14,034 nucleotides of DNA. Origin: an uncultured Verrucomicrobiales bacterium. Its GTDB lineage: Bacteria; Verrucomicrobiota; Verrucomicrobiia; Verrucomicrobiales; Akkermansiaceae. A model generated the notes under the pieces. The model did not search any database, was not told the DNA's origin, and worked only from the letters and a program-made list of their open reading frames with translations. Location: the NCBI GenBank assembly GCA_937885815.1, contig CALABM010000200.1, positions 1 through 14,034 on the forward strand, written 5' to 3'. This document shows positions 1 to 6,964 of the stretch, piece by piece. Both the position numbers and the translations under genes were made by a program. Every line of letters starts with the position of its first letter. Position 1 is the first letter of the stretch.

Positions 1-30
1 CTGGAGTTCAGACGTGTGCTCTTCCGATCT
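1..30 (+). other. Illumina TruSeq adapter sequence (assembly contaminant)
   Basis: All 30 bases match the 3' part of the standard Illumina read-2 adapter, ending in the hallmark GCTCTTCCGATCT; on the other strand this reads AGATCGGAAGAGC. It is not genomic DNA. The ffh reading frame runs into it and gains the artificial C-terminal tail KIGRAHV, a known sign of adapter translation. The contig's true sequence starts at about base 31. Confidence 0.98.
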
Positions 31-529
31 TGACATCCTTCTCACTTGCAGAAGGAGTGTAGACGGGCACATCAATCTGGCCGGCCAGAGTAGCCAGCTG
101 GTCAATGGCGGCAGGGCGGATGAGGTCACATGCTACCAGCAGAGGCTTGTGCCCCTCAGCCTTAAGGCGGCGGGCAAGTTTTGCGCTCGTAGTCGTCTTA
201 CCGGCACCGTTCAGACCCACTACAAGGATACGGCCGGGAGGAGTGAGATTCAGCTCAGCAGCCTCACCACCCAGCAATTCCGCGAGCTGGTCACGGAAAA
301 TCTTTACAATCTGCTCACCGGGCTTCACCGTCTTCAGCACGGCAACACCCATGGCCTGCTCCTTCACGTGTGCGATGAACTCACGCGCCACGCTGTATTC
401 CACATCAGCATCCAACAGAGCCATGCGAATTTCACGCATAGCCTCAGCTATGTTCGACTCTGAGATTTTGCTCAGGCCGCGCAGTTTACGAAAGGTATCA
501 TCCAGTTTATCGGAAAGGAGCGAGAACAT
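31..529 (-). CDS. ffh: Signal recognition particle GTPase Ffh (SRP54), N-terminal part only
   Basis: Ffh binds 4.5S RNA and signal sequences of nascent membrane and secreted proteins and docks with FtsY through paired GTPase domains. Residues 1-85 form the helical N domain, beginning MFSLLSDKLDDTFRKLRG. The G domain starts near residue 98, with the P-loop GLNGAGKTTTSAKL at 105-118 and the DLIRPAAIDQL motif at 135-145. Only about 166 residues are genomic, whereas full-length Ffh has about 450, so the rest of the G domain and the whole RNA- and signal-binding M domain are missing. The cut is technical: the frame passes into adapter at base 30, and the residues after Val166 are artefact. ATG 529 is chosen because it gives the usual Ffh N-terminus. 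No Shine-Dalgarno is visible, and a TTGACA element lies just upstream. Confidence 0.96.
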
Positions 530-535
530 GCTGGA

Positions 536-564
536 ACACTAGCACAAAAGACACTCTATGTCAA
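536..564 (-). promoter_or_regulatory. Putative sigma-70-type promoter of ffh, leaderless geometry
   Basis: On the minus strand a perfect TTGACA (564-559) is followed by a 17-nt spacer and TAGTGT (541-536). The TAGTGT matches the -10 consensus poorly but is preceded by TGC, as in extended -10 promoters. Only 6 nt separate the -10 box from the ATG at 529, so transcription would start at or next to the start codon. Confidence 0.5.
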
Positions 565-601
565 GCCACAGACCAGTCAGTATTGTCATGGGTGATGAAA
601 G

Positions 602-638
602 AAAAACAGCCGCGGCCATTATAGCCGTGGCTGTTTTT
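602..638 (-). terminator. Intrinsic terminator after the GH35 gene
   Basis: A 15-bp stem (602-616 with 624-638, one G-U type mismatch) encloses a 7-nt loop. A run of A before and T after the GC-rich core makes it able to act on either strand. It lies about 20 nt past the stop codon of the beta-galactosidase and reads into TTTTTC on the minus strand. Confidence 0.9.
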
Positions 639-659
639 CACATGGATAGGGGGCCCCCG

Positions 660-2576
660 TTAATCCCACTGATTATTCAGGGCACGAGTGGCGCGGGTTA
701 CCTCCATATTACGCTCGGTGCAACCGCTGATTTCAGGGCCATTATCATCAGAGATGTGGAGGTCCAGCACCTCGATGGCATTGTTCCCCTTGCGCAGGAA
801 CTCCGCGGGGCAATACAAGCGAAGCTGCGGGCCAATGTTCCAGTAGCGGCCAAGAAGGTGACCATTCACCCACACATAGCCCTTGTGCCAACCGGACATA
901 TCAAGGAAGGTATCCTGCGGCTCCTCCGTAAGCTTCACCAAGGAGCGGTAAAGCCCGCCCTGCTCATCTGCCCTGGCACCGCTGGCATCAATCATCGGGT
1001 GAGGAACAGAGGTAAGCGGCATGCGCTGAACACGCCATCCCGTCACAGCTTCGCCCCCCAGTGTAACACTGCCAATCAAGCCCTTACGGTCTTTTTCCGT
1101 ATAGGAACAGAAGTTCACATGGCCGAAGGTGTCCACTACAATCTTCAGCACAGCGGGCTTATCACGCTCAGGCAGTTCCAGAGAGCGCTGCCCTAAGCGG
1201 CGATCCAGCGTTCCTATAAACTTATCACCCACATACACAAGAGCATAGTCATGAGCACGGCAGTTGAGAGTAGCGGCAGGCCCAGCCGGAACAACAGCTG
1301 TGTAAATGCCTATACCCTGATTCTGCCCAAGGCTCTCAAGCGTAGGCGGCGTATCAAAGCTTTCCGTCTCGCCCACGGCACGCAGCTCATTCAGCGAGTA
1401 CAGCTTCTCGGGAGAAAACGCGGGGATAACCATAGTGGGCGGAGTTGTAGGCGGCTCCGGGGCATTCAATCCGGGAACGGCACCAAGGATAATATCGCGG
1501 TACTCGAAGTACTCTCGGGTAAGGTTACCATTTTCGCCTACGGGTGCACCATAGTCATAGCTGGTGAGATCCGGCTGGAAGTTGTCACCATTCTCATTAC
1601 TGTTAGCACCGGCAGTGAGCCCGAAGCTGGTACCGCCATGATACACGAATATATTGAAAGAAACACCATCACGCATATACCAACGCACAGAATTCAACGC
1701 ATTCCGGCTGGGTGTCCAGTTACCCTCACCCCAGTGGCGCAACCAGCCGGGATAGGTCTCACTGGAGAACACCGGTACACCGGGAGCAATGCGAAGCGCG
1801 TTGCGCATCTGGCCGGCGTTATCCGCCGGGTCAAGCCCCACGGCCACACCACGAGGTACAAAGCGCAAGTGGTGATTCGCAGAACCCTCGGAAAGATAGA
1901 ACGGGCCGGCTCCCTTGCCTTCCCAGAAAGTCTTCAGCCACTCTATGTATGCAAGCTCATCATGGGGGCTCTTGTAGCTTCCATATTCATTCTCCAACTG
2001 CACCATGAGAATAGGCCCACCATTGCGGCTGAGGCGGGGGATAGCAATCTCAGCTATTTTCTCGAGATAGCGAGTCTGGGCTTCCATGAACTGAGCATTC
2101 CCCGTATAACGCAGGGGGGTTACAGCATCACGAATGAGATATGTGGGCAGACCTCCCAAATCCCACTCGCCACACACATAGGGGCCGGGACGGAATAGCA
2201 CCCACATGCCCTCCTCTGCACACATATCAATGAAAGCCGCGATATCATTGCGCCCGCTGAAATCCCAGCTACCATCCTCCTGTTCCAGTGCATTCCAGAA
2301 CACATAGAAGGCTATAGTGTTCAGCCCCATAGCCTTAGCCGTGCGAATGCGGTGGCGCCAATGCTGCCTAGGCACACGCTGCGGATGAATCTCACCGGAG
2401 CGAATCTGGAATGGCTTGCCATCCAGCATGAACTCCCGGCCACCTTCACCGCCAAAACTCAATACTGCAGCCTGACCTGTGACCGGTCTTTGCAAATTGC
2501 CCATCGCAGCCGGGCTTGCCCAAGCGCCGCTCACGGCAAGCGCTGCCATCGCTAACATAGCATTAAGCCATTTCAT
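660..2576 (-). CDS. Secreted GH35 beta-galactosidase
   Basis: Retaining glycoside hydrolase of family 35, which removes terminal beta-galactose from glycans. Residues 1-20 form a signal peptide ending AWA, so the enzyme is exported. The TIM barrel begins near residue 42. The family signature GGPILMVQLENEY is at 186-198, with Glu197 as the expected proton donor. SSETYPGWLRHWGE at 271-284 carries the expected nucleophile Glu273. The C-terminal part (about 385-638) has the beta-sandwich domains typical of GH35, including WVNGHLLGRYWNIGPQ. The 638-residue length is normal for bacterial members. The start at ATG 2576 gives a complete signal peptide; a GGAG lies too close to the ATG to be a normal ribosome site. 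It is transcribed alone and ends in a strong hairpin. Linkage preference (for example beta-1,3 or beta-1,4 in mucin) cannot be read from the sequence. Confidence 0.95.
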   Translation of the reverse strand: MKWLNAMLAMAALAVSGAWASPAAMGNLQRPVTGQAAVLSFGGEGGREFMLDGKPFQIRSGEIHPQRVPRQHWRHRIRTAKAMGLNTIAFYVFWNALEQEDGSWDFSGRNDIAAFIDMCAEEGMWVLFRPGPYVCGEWDLGGLPTYLIRDAVTPLRYTGNAQFMEAQTRYLEKIAEIAIPRLSRNGGPILMVQLENEYGSYKSPHDELAYIEWLKTFWEGKGAGPFYLSEGSANHHLRFVPRGVAVGLDPADNAGQMRNALRIAPGVPVFSSETYPGWLRHWGEGNWTPSRNALNSVRWYMRDGVSFNIFVYHGGTSFGLTAGANSNENGDNFQPDLTSYDYGAPVGENGNLTREYFEYRDIILGAVPGLNAPEPPTTPPTMVIPAFSPEKLYSLNELRAVGETESFDTPPTLESLGQNQGIGIYTAVVPAGPAATLNCRAHDYALVYVGDKFIGTLDRRLGQRSLELPERDKPAVLKIVVDTFGHVNFCSYTEKDRKGLIGSVTLGGEAVTGWRVQRMPLTSVPHPMIDASGARADEQGGLYRSLVKLTEEPQDTFLDMSGWHKGYVWVNGHLLGRYWNIGPQLRLYCPAEFLRKGNNAIEVLDLHISDDNGPEISGCTERNMEVTRATRALNNQWD

Positions 2577-2583
2577 ACTCCAT

Positions 2584-2612
2584 CATATAACATATTCTCC
2601 ATCCCTTGTCCA
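2584..2612 (-). promoter_or_regulatory. Possible promoter of the GH35 gene
   Basis: On the minus strand TGGACA (2612-2607) is spaced 17 nt from TATATG (2589-2584). The -35 box matches 5/6 and the -10 box 4/6 of consensus. Seven nt lie between the -10 box and ATG 2576, so a transcript from here would be essentially leaderless. A second, more distal AT-rich -10 candidate (TATAGT near 2636-2641) lacks a good -35 box. Confidence 0.35.
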
Positions 2613-2669
2613 GCAGAAAACCTACATCTCAACTATAAATTAGAGTCCACCCTAACTCCGGAACAACAG

Positions 2670-2708
2670 AAAACCTGCGCCCTTCCATTCGGAAAAAGCG
2701 CAGGTTTT
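2670..2708 (-). terminator. Intrinsic terminator after the membrane-protein gene
   Basis: A perfect 11-bp stem AAAACCTGCGC (2670-2680) pairs with 2698-2708. A 17-nt loop between them contains a small TTCC/GGAA stem. It lies 23 nt beyond the stop codon of the gene ending at 2732 and closes the two-gene unit. Confidence 0.85.
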
Positions 2709-2731
2709 AGAAGAACAAGTCTGGCGCTATC

Positions 2732-3787
2732 TTATTGCACGAAACGCCGCACCGCATCCTCAGCAGCATCTGCAGCCACCTCAGAGGGAGAAAGCTCAAA
2801 GGATTCATCAGGGCAGCTGAGTCTTTGCTTTGCTTGCAAGAAGGCGAGCACGTTTGCAAGACCTTGCCCCTGAGCATACTCAATTGTTTCAGCGAGCTCA
2901 GACTTGCTGCGAATCAGGATATTCAGCATAGGCCCGTTCGTATATTTTATAGCGGAATGAATGCCCGGGGTACGGTCCATCATGGGATTTTCCGCGATAA
3001 TCTTCAGCGCGACTTCCTGCTGATTGCGCACTACCGCCTGCACGAGCTCGGATGGCTGGGCCGCAGGCATACGGTGCGCATAAGCATATCCACCATACAC
3101 AGCACCGGCGATACACACCATATTCAGCACGGCAAGCAGATATCCGTTAGTGGATGACACCTCCTCACGAGTGGTGGTGCGAATGGAGCCCCACACCAGC
3201 TTAAACATCCACGCAAAAGCAAATGCGCAGCCCAGGCGACCAAGGAACGATACTTTCTCTCCGTTCTGCTTACGCCCACCAAATATCACCCAAATACCTG
3301 AGAGAACCACAAGGATGGAACAAAGCTGGCTAAGAATATCCACAAACAAGCGGCCGAACGCCGCAAATATAAGCCCGAAAATGCCGGCCTGCGGGTTGCA
3401 TCTCTTCACCAGAATGAATGAAAGAACCAAAGAAAGAATAAAAAGAACCCCAGCAATGATAATCGGAGCCTGAAGATAAGGAAGCAGATCATCACCTCGC
3501 CAAGCCATATAGCCAAAGCCCACCAATGAAGTCCAGCAGGCTAAGCCCAAGGGAACGGAAAGATAAACATCTCCCATACCATAATGCAAATCTACCTTCT
3601 GTGCCGTGGCTACTAAAAGCCCCACAAACCCCAATACCCCCAATACAGCAGCAACCACCAGCACCACATCCCAAACACTGTGGTGAGCGACCTCCGGCAA
3701 CGGCTCAGCCTGTACGGACGCAGCATGTACAGGCGCCGTCAGCGCAAACAAGAACAAACCCGACAATAATGTATGTAATTTATTCAT
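2732..3787 (-). CDS. Polytopic membrane protein, function unknown
   Basis: I do not recognise this 351-residue protein. Residues 1-23 look like a cleavable signal peptide (ending VHA-A). Hydrophobic segments follow at about 38-61, 77-96, 105-127, 135-170 (probably two) and 215-234, with a weaker one at 184-200. The last ~115 residues (from about 238) are soluble and helical. Phrases such as ELVQAVVRNQQEVALKIIAENP and GPMLNILIRSKSELAETIEYA are faintly like ankyrin-type helix pairs, but no consensus repeat is clear. The start at ATG 3787 gives the signal peptide. The gene lies 24 nt after the stop of the DUF4236-like gene on the same strand, with no intervening terminator, so the two are probably co-transcribed. 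No Shine-Dalgarno is visible. Confidence 0.8.
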   Translation of the reverse strand: MNKLHTLLSGLFLFALTAPVHAASVQAEPLPEVAHHSVWDVVLVVAAVLGVLGFVGLLVATAQKVDLHYGMGDVYLSVPLGLACWTSLVGFGYMAWRGDDLLPYLQAPIIIAGVLFILSLVLSFILVKRCNPQAGIFGLIFAAFGRLFVDILSQLCSILVVLSGIWVIFGGRKQNGEKVSFLGRLGCAFAFAWMFKLVWGSIRTTTREEVSSTNGYLLAVLNMVCIAGAVYGGYAYAHRMPAAQPSELVQAVVRNQQEVALKIIAENPMMDRTPGIHSAIKYTNGPMLNILIRSKSELAETIEYAQGQGLANVLAFLQAKQRLSCPDESFELSPSEVAADAAEDAVRRFVQ

Positions 3788-3811
3788 TATGCAGCAAAAT
3801 ATGTTAATTTA

Positions 3812-4060
3812 TTATTCTTCCCCATCCCTTTTACGACGACCAAAAAGCTTGCTGAAACTGAATGTTCTGCCTATAGAGAAACCACCAATGCTTTTATTCA
3901 AACGCACTCCGCGGCTACTTACCGTAGCACGCCCTACATCACTTTTACCAAAACTGAGGGAGAGGCCCGAGCGGCTGATATTGATATACAAGATACCGGG
4001 AATAATCGGTATTCTGTGATACAGGGGAGCTGAGCGATTGTATGAACGACGTCTTGCCAT
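3812..4060 (-). CDS. Small basic DUF4236-like protein
   Basis: This 82-residue protein has the layout of DUF4236 proteins: a short basic N-terminus, a PGILYINISRSGLSLSFG motif (about 21-38) resembling the family's PG-x-N-S-SG-S-S-G pattern, a second glycine-containing strand (VSSRGVRLNKSIGGFSIG, about 47-64) and a basic tail. The family's function is unknown. The assignment is from motif resemblance by eye and could be wrong. The gene is first in a two-gene unit with the membrane protein 24 nt downstream, and it is divergent from the secreted-protein gene starting at 4149. A near-consensus promoter ends only 15 nt before the ATG, leaving no room for a normal ribosome-binding site. Confidence 0.75.
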   Translation of the reverse strand: MARRRSYNRSAPLYHRIPIIPGILYINISRSGLSLSFGKSDVGRATVSSRGVRLNKSIGGFSIGRTFSFSKLFGRRKRDGEE

Positions 4061-4075
4061 AGCGGGAACAACTGA

Positions 4076-4104
4076 AGTATAACGAGATAATCACTGACTG
4101 TCAA
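4076..4104 (-). promoter_or_regulatory. Near-consensus sigma-70 promoter with a very short leader
   Basis: On the minus strand a perfect TTGACA (4104-4099) is separated by exactly 17 nt from TATACT (4081-4076, 5/6). The ATG of the DUF4236-like gene begins at 4060, 15 nt past the -10 box, so the predicted leader is about 8-10 nt with no Shine-Dalgarno. It lies in the 88-nt gap between divergent genes. Confidence 0.8.
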
Positions 4105-4148
4105 GTGAAGAAAAAATAAAAAATTATTGAACAAACACCGGAGAAACC

Positions 4149-5000
4149 ATGTCTAAGATATCCGTTATGAAATCATCTTCCATACTTACAGCCATAGTTG
4201 CCATGCTTCTGACACCTCAGGTAGCTCAGGCAGATATCGGCGTCACACGCCCGGCTGTTCCCACTGCTGCACAGCAAACCATTCAGGGGAACTGTGACCT
4301 CATGGCATCCAATGTTGTACGAGCGGTCTACGAAGGCCTTCAGCAGCCTGCAGGCGGCACAATCGGAGCTCCGCGTGCCATGTTTAGAGTACTGGAAAAC
4401 CTAGGGCACCGCCGTTTCGTACGCTATGGTGATGGCGTCATGCACGAGGAAATGCTCTTTGCCGTTGCGATGGACAATTCGATGCCGGGACAGCCCCCGG
4501 CAGTAGTGGACATCATCAGCCGCATGCAGCCGGGCGACGAGGCTATCATGAAGATAGACCACCTCTTCATTTTCAATGAGCCCTATGGCCAAAACGTACG
4601 GCCTTGCACCCGCATCTCGATACGAGAAACGGGGCCAGGAGCAGCAACTGCGGCACCCACACCTCCGGCCCAGCAGGCACCGGCCCCGGCAGCAGGAGGC
4701 CCCCAGACAGCGGCACCTGTTCAACAAGCCACTGTGAGCGAGAGCCTGAGCACACAGGTTCGTTATCGACCGGATGGCCGCGGCGGACTCATTCAGGAAA
4801 GGATTGACATCCGCACGCGCTACAATTCCGCCACCGGAGAAACCACCACGCGAATGTTTATCAATGGGCAGGAAGTAGACCCAGCCGCCCAGCAGCCAAT
4901 CGCAGCAGACACCTCCGCCCCTACAGCGCCCGGCACACCGGCGCCGCCAAGCGCTCCTCAGGAAGACGCCAGCAACAATGTGGAGCGGATAACGGACTAA
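4149..5000 (+). CDS. Secreted Pro/Ala-rich protein, function unknown
   Basis: This is the only plus-strand gene in the window (283 residues), and I do not recognise it. Residues 1-28 form a signal peptide ending AQA-D. A folded-looking part spans about 30-160 and contains only two cysteines (Cys49 and Cys153), which could form a disulfide after export. A Pro/Ala/Gln linker (about 163-195) leads to a short beta-rich segment (about 200-245, VRYRPDGRGGLIQERIDIRT) with alternating charged and hydrophobic residues. A second Pro/Ala-rich tail ends the protein. ATG 4149 is preferred over the in-frame ATG at 4167 because GGAG (4140-4143) lies 5 nt upstream, one of the few clear Shine-Dalgarno sites in the window. 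It is divergent from the DUF4236-like gene and has its own terminator hairpin. Confidence 0.85.
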   Translation: MSKISVMKSSSILTAIVAMLLTPQVAQADIGVTRPAVPTAAQQTIQGNCDLMASNVVRAVYEGLQQPAGGTIGAPRAMFRVLENLGHRRFVRYGDGVMHEEMLFAVAMDNSMPGQPPAVVDIISRMQPGDEAIMKIDHLFIFNEPYGQNVRPCTRISIRETGPGAATAAPTPPAQQAPAPAAGGPQTAAPVQQATVSESLSTQVRYRPDGRGGLIQERIDIRTRYNSATGETTTRMFINGQEVDPAAQQPIAADTSAPTAPGTPAPPSAPQEDASNNVERITD

Positions 5001-5012
5001 GTTTTCACAGCA

Positions 5013-5039
5013 TAAGCCCCGGTTAAATACCGGGGCTTA
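5013..5039. terminator. Hairpin between convergent genes
   Basis: A perfect 11-bp stem TAAGCCCCGGT (5013-5023) pairs with 5029-5039 around a 5-nt loop. It lies between the stop of the plus-strand secreted-protein gene (5000) and the stop of the minus-strand zinc-ribbon gene (5056). It could serve both strands, although neither side has a long T-run. Confidence 0.75.
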
Positions 5040-5055
5040 ATAATTCAAGCAGGCT

Positions 5056-5766
5056 TCAGCGTTTAGCGGTCAGCATATTCCCACATGAATCACATGTGTA
5101 GTATATGCAGGAGGTGACTCCTCCCACCCGAAAAGCTGCCTCCCCACAGATGGGGCACTTGCGCGGACGAGTAAAAAGATAAAACGCTGAGGCAGCAAGC
5201 GCAAATCCACCGCCCACCAAACAAATGGTGGCAATCTCCCCCACCCCGGTAATACCGCATACGATACCCGAAAGCAGCAAAGCAAGCCCCAGCGCCAACA
5301 AGCGGCAAGCCATGCGAGCCACTCGAAGCAGAACCGGCGGCACTTGCTCCAGCTCCGGCATGGTTGCAGAAAAGGTCAGCGTCTTTTCCACCTCACCGGC
5401 CTCAGCTTCATGACTCATGGTAACAGCAGGAATCTCCGTTTGGAGAGGGAAGAAATGCAAATAGCGCTGATGCCCCATATCCAGCACCATAGCGAGCGAA
5501 TCTTCGCCTTTCCTATCAGCCAGCAATATACGGCGCACCTCGCAGCCAAGGAGTGCCTCAGCCGCTGGTTCAGGAGCAGCCCCCACCGGCAGGGAATTCA
5601 CACGCCGCAGCGCAACGCCTTGGGGCGTACTACAGGGGCGAGTGGAATACAGCAGCCCACTCATGCGCAGGTAGTAACCGGCCTCAGCATTTTTTTCTTC
5701 GCCCGGCACGCGCAGCACCTCTTCCAACACACCGGCGGCACCTTCAAATGGATGGATTTGTATCAT
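5056..5766 (-). CDS. Membrane protein with C-terminal zinc ribbon, function unknown
   Basis: A 236-residue protein that I cannot assign to a family. The N-terminal ~145 residues are soluble and acidic, with no signal peptide. Two close hydrophobic helices follow at about 152-173 and 175-198, forming a hairpin in the membrane. The cytoplasmic-looking tail has a treble-clef or ribbon pattern, CPIC at 204-207 and CDSC at 225-228, the four cysteines expected to bind one zinc. The start at ATG 5766 follows a TATAAC box by 5 nt, and AGG lies 3 nt upstream of the ATG. It is downstream of the kinase gene on the same strand but separated from it by a strong terminator, so it is probably its own unit. 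The ribbon could be a protein- or nucleic-acid-binding module; nothing decides between these. Confidence 0.8.
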   Translation of the reverse strand: MIQIHPFEGAAGVLEEVLRVPGEEKNAEAGYYLRMSGLLYSTRPCSTPQGVALRRVNSLPVGAAPEPAAEALLGCEVRRILLADRKGEDSLAMVLDMGHQRYLHFFPLQTEIPAVTMSHEAEAGEVEKTLTFSATMPELEQVPPVLLRVARMACRLLALGLALLLSGIVCGITGVGEIATICLVGGGFALAASAFYLFTRPRKCPICGEAAFRVGGVTSCIYYTCDSCGNMLTAKR

Positions 5767-5788
5767 AACCTGTTATACAGAAATGAAA

Positions 5789-5825
5789 AGCTCCCGTCCG
5801 GCGGCTTTTCACACGGACGGGAGCT
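5789..5825 (-). terminator. Intrinsic terminator after the kinase gene
   Basis: A perfect 12-bp GC-rich stem (AGCTCCCGTCCG at 5789-5800 with 5814-5825) has a 13-nt loop. On the minus strand it is followed by TTTTC. It ends the nucleotidyltransferase-kinase unit 22 nt after its stop codon. Confidence 0.92.
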
Positions 5826-5847
5826 GAAACACGTTTCCGAAGACTTA

Positions 5848-6939
5848 TCAGTACTTCTTCACCACAGCCATCATGGCATCCATCTGCTTCTCGATGGACT
5901 CCACAAGAGCCATCTGGGTGCGGGTGCGGTCCAGATTGTGCTCGGGGCGCTTAATCTTGAAGTAGGTGTCACCCTCGAGGTAGTCCGTCAGGAAGCGCAT
6001 ACCGCATTCCATGGTAAGCAGCTTACCGGAGAACGGCAGCAGTTCCTTCTCAAGCGGAGTGAGGAAGGTGGCAGCCTCGCAGTAACCCTTAGCCAGAGCC
6101 TCGAAGTACTCCATGCGCATGGTCACCAGAGAGGTGTTCTTCTCGTCCTCAGCAGCGGGAGAGGTGGAAGTACGAATCATATCACCGAAGTCGTACAGAG
6201 AGGAACCGGGCATGGTGGTGTCAAGGTCAATCACGCAGATACCCTCACCAGTCACATCATCAAGCATCACGTTGTTGAGCTTGGTGTCGTTGTGAGTCAC
6301 ACGCAGGGGCAGCTCGCCGCTGGCGAGGTAGTTCACTACCTTGTGGCAGTCAGCCTCGCGGGAGAGGTACCAGTCAATCTCCTTCTGCACGCTCTTAGCA
6401 CGGCCCAAGGGGTCTGTGGCGATAGCATTCTGGAAGGTCTTGAAGCGCTTGGTGGTGTTGTGGAAATCAGGGATGGTCTCAAACAGAGGAGCGCCGGGAA
6501 GGTTGGCACCGAGCTTCTGGAAATTACCGAAAGCACGGGCTACCTCAATGCACTGGCCGGGGTTCTCAATCATGTCGTACGTGCGAGCACGATCAATGAA
6601 AGGATACACGCGCCATACGTTGCCCTCTTCATCCTGAGCGTAAGGCTTGCCGTCACAAGCATTCACGATGGTGAGAGTGCGGCGGTATGCCTCCTTACAC
6701 CCCTCGGCAAGAAGAACACGCAGAGCCTCATCAGTCACGCGCTTCACGTTCTCCATCAGCGGGATGGGCTGCTTGAAGACGTTGCTGTTAATGCGCTGAA
6801 GGATGTAGCTCACGCGCAGACCGGCCTGGTCAACAACCACACGGAAGGTGTCGTTAATATGACCGGAGCCATAGGACTCACCGAATACATAATCACCGCG
6901 AAGGTCAAAGAGACCAGCGATTGCTTTGATATCGTACAT
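5848..6939 (-). CDS. NahK-like anomeric sugar kinase (APH/phosphotransferase fold)
   Basis: Member of the aminoglycoside-phosphotransferase-fold family that includes N-acetylhexosamine 1-kinase, which phosphorylates C1 of GlcNAc or GalNAc using ATP. From the chosen start it has 363 residues, close to NahK enzymes (about 360). The N-lobe has ESYGSGHINDTF at 21-32, the nucleotide-binding loop. The catalytic loop THNDTKLNNVMLD is at 215-227 with Asp218 as the likely base, and metal-binding IDLD is at 237-240, followed by YDFGD at 249-253. ATG 6939 is used instead of the longer ATG 7011, because the extra 24 residues would overlap the upstream coding sequence and are unlike the family. This start leaves 25 nt after the nucleotidyltransferase stop, so the genes are co-transcribed. 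Substrate is inferred; a different sugar remains possible. Confidence 0.85.
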   Translation of the reverse strand: MYDIKAIAGLFDLRGDYVFGESYGSGHINDTFRVVVDQAGLRVSYILQRINSNVFKQPIPLMENVKRVTDEALRVLLAEGCKEAYRRTLTIVNACDGKPYAQDEEGNVWRVYPFIDRARTYDMIENPGQCIEVARAFGNFQKLGANLPGAPLFETIPDFHNTTKRFKTFQNAIATDPLGRAKSVQKEIDWYLSREADCHKVVNYLASGELPLRVTHNDTKLNNVMLDDVTGEGICVIDLDTTMPGSSLYDFGDMIRTSTSPAAEDEKNTSLVTMRMEYFEALAKGYCEAATFLTPLEKELLPFSGKLLTMECGMRFLTDYLEGDTYFKIKRPEHNLDRTRTQMALVESIEKQMDAMMAVVKKY

Positions 6940-6964
6940 AGGTTCAGTAAGTTTTATAACCTTA

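Noticed and set aside
8..30. C-terminal extension of ffh ending IGRAHV
   Set aside because: It is translation of Illumina adapter sequence, not part of the protein.
1251..2198. Plus-strand open frame opposite the beta-galactosidase
   Set aside because: It is a shadow of the GH35 gene, whose catalytic motifs are intact on the other strand.
3000..3100. Ankyrin repeats in the tail of the membrane protein
   Set aside because: Helical pairs are suggestive but the TPLH-type consensus is missing.
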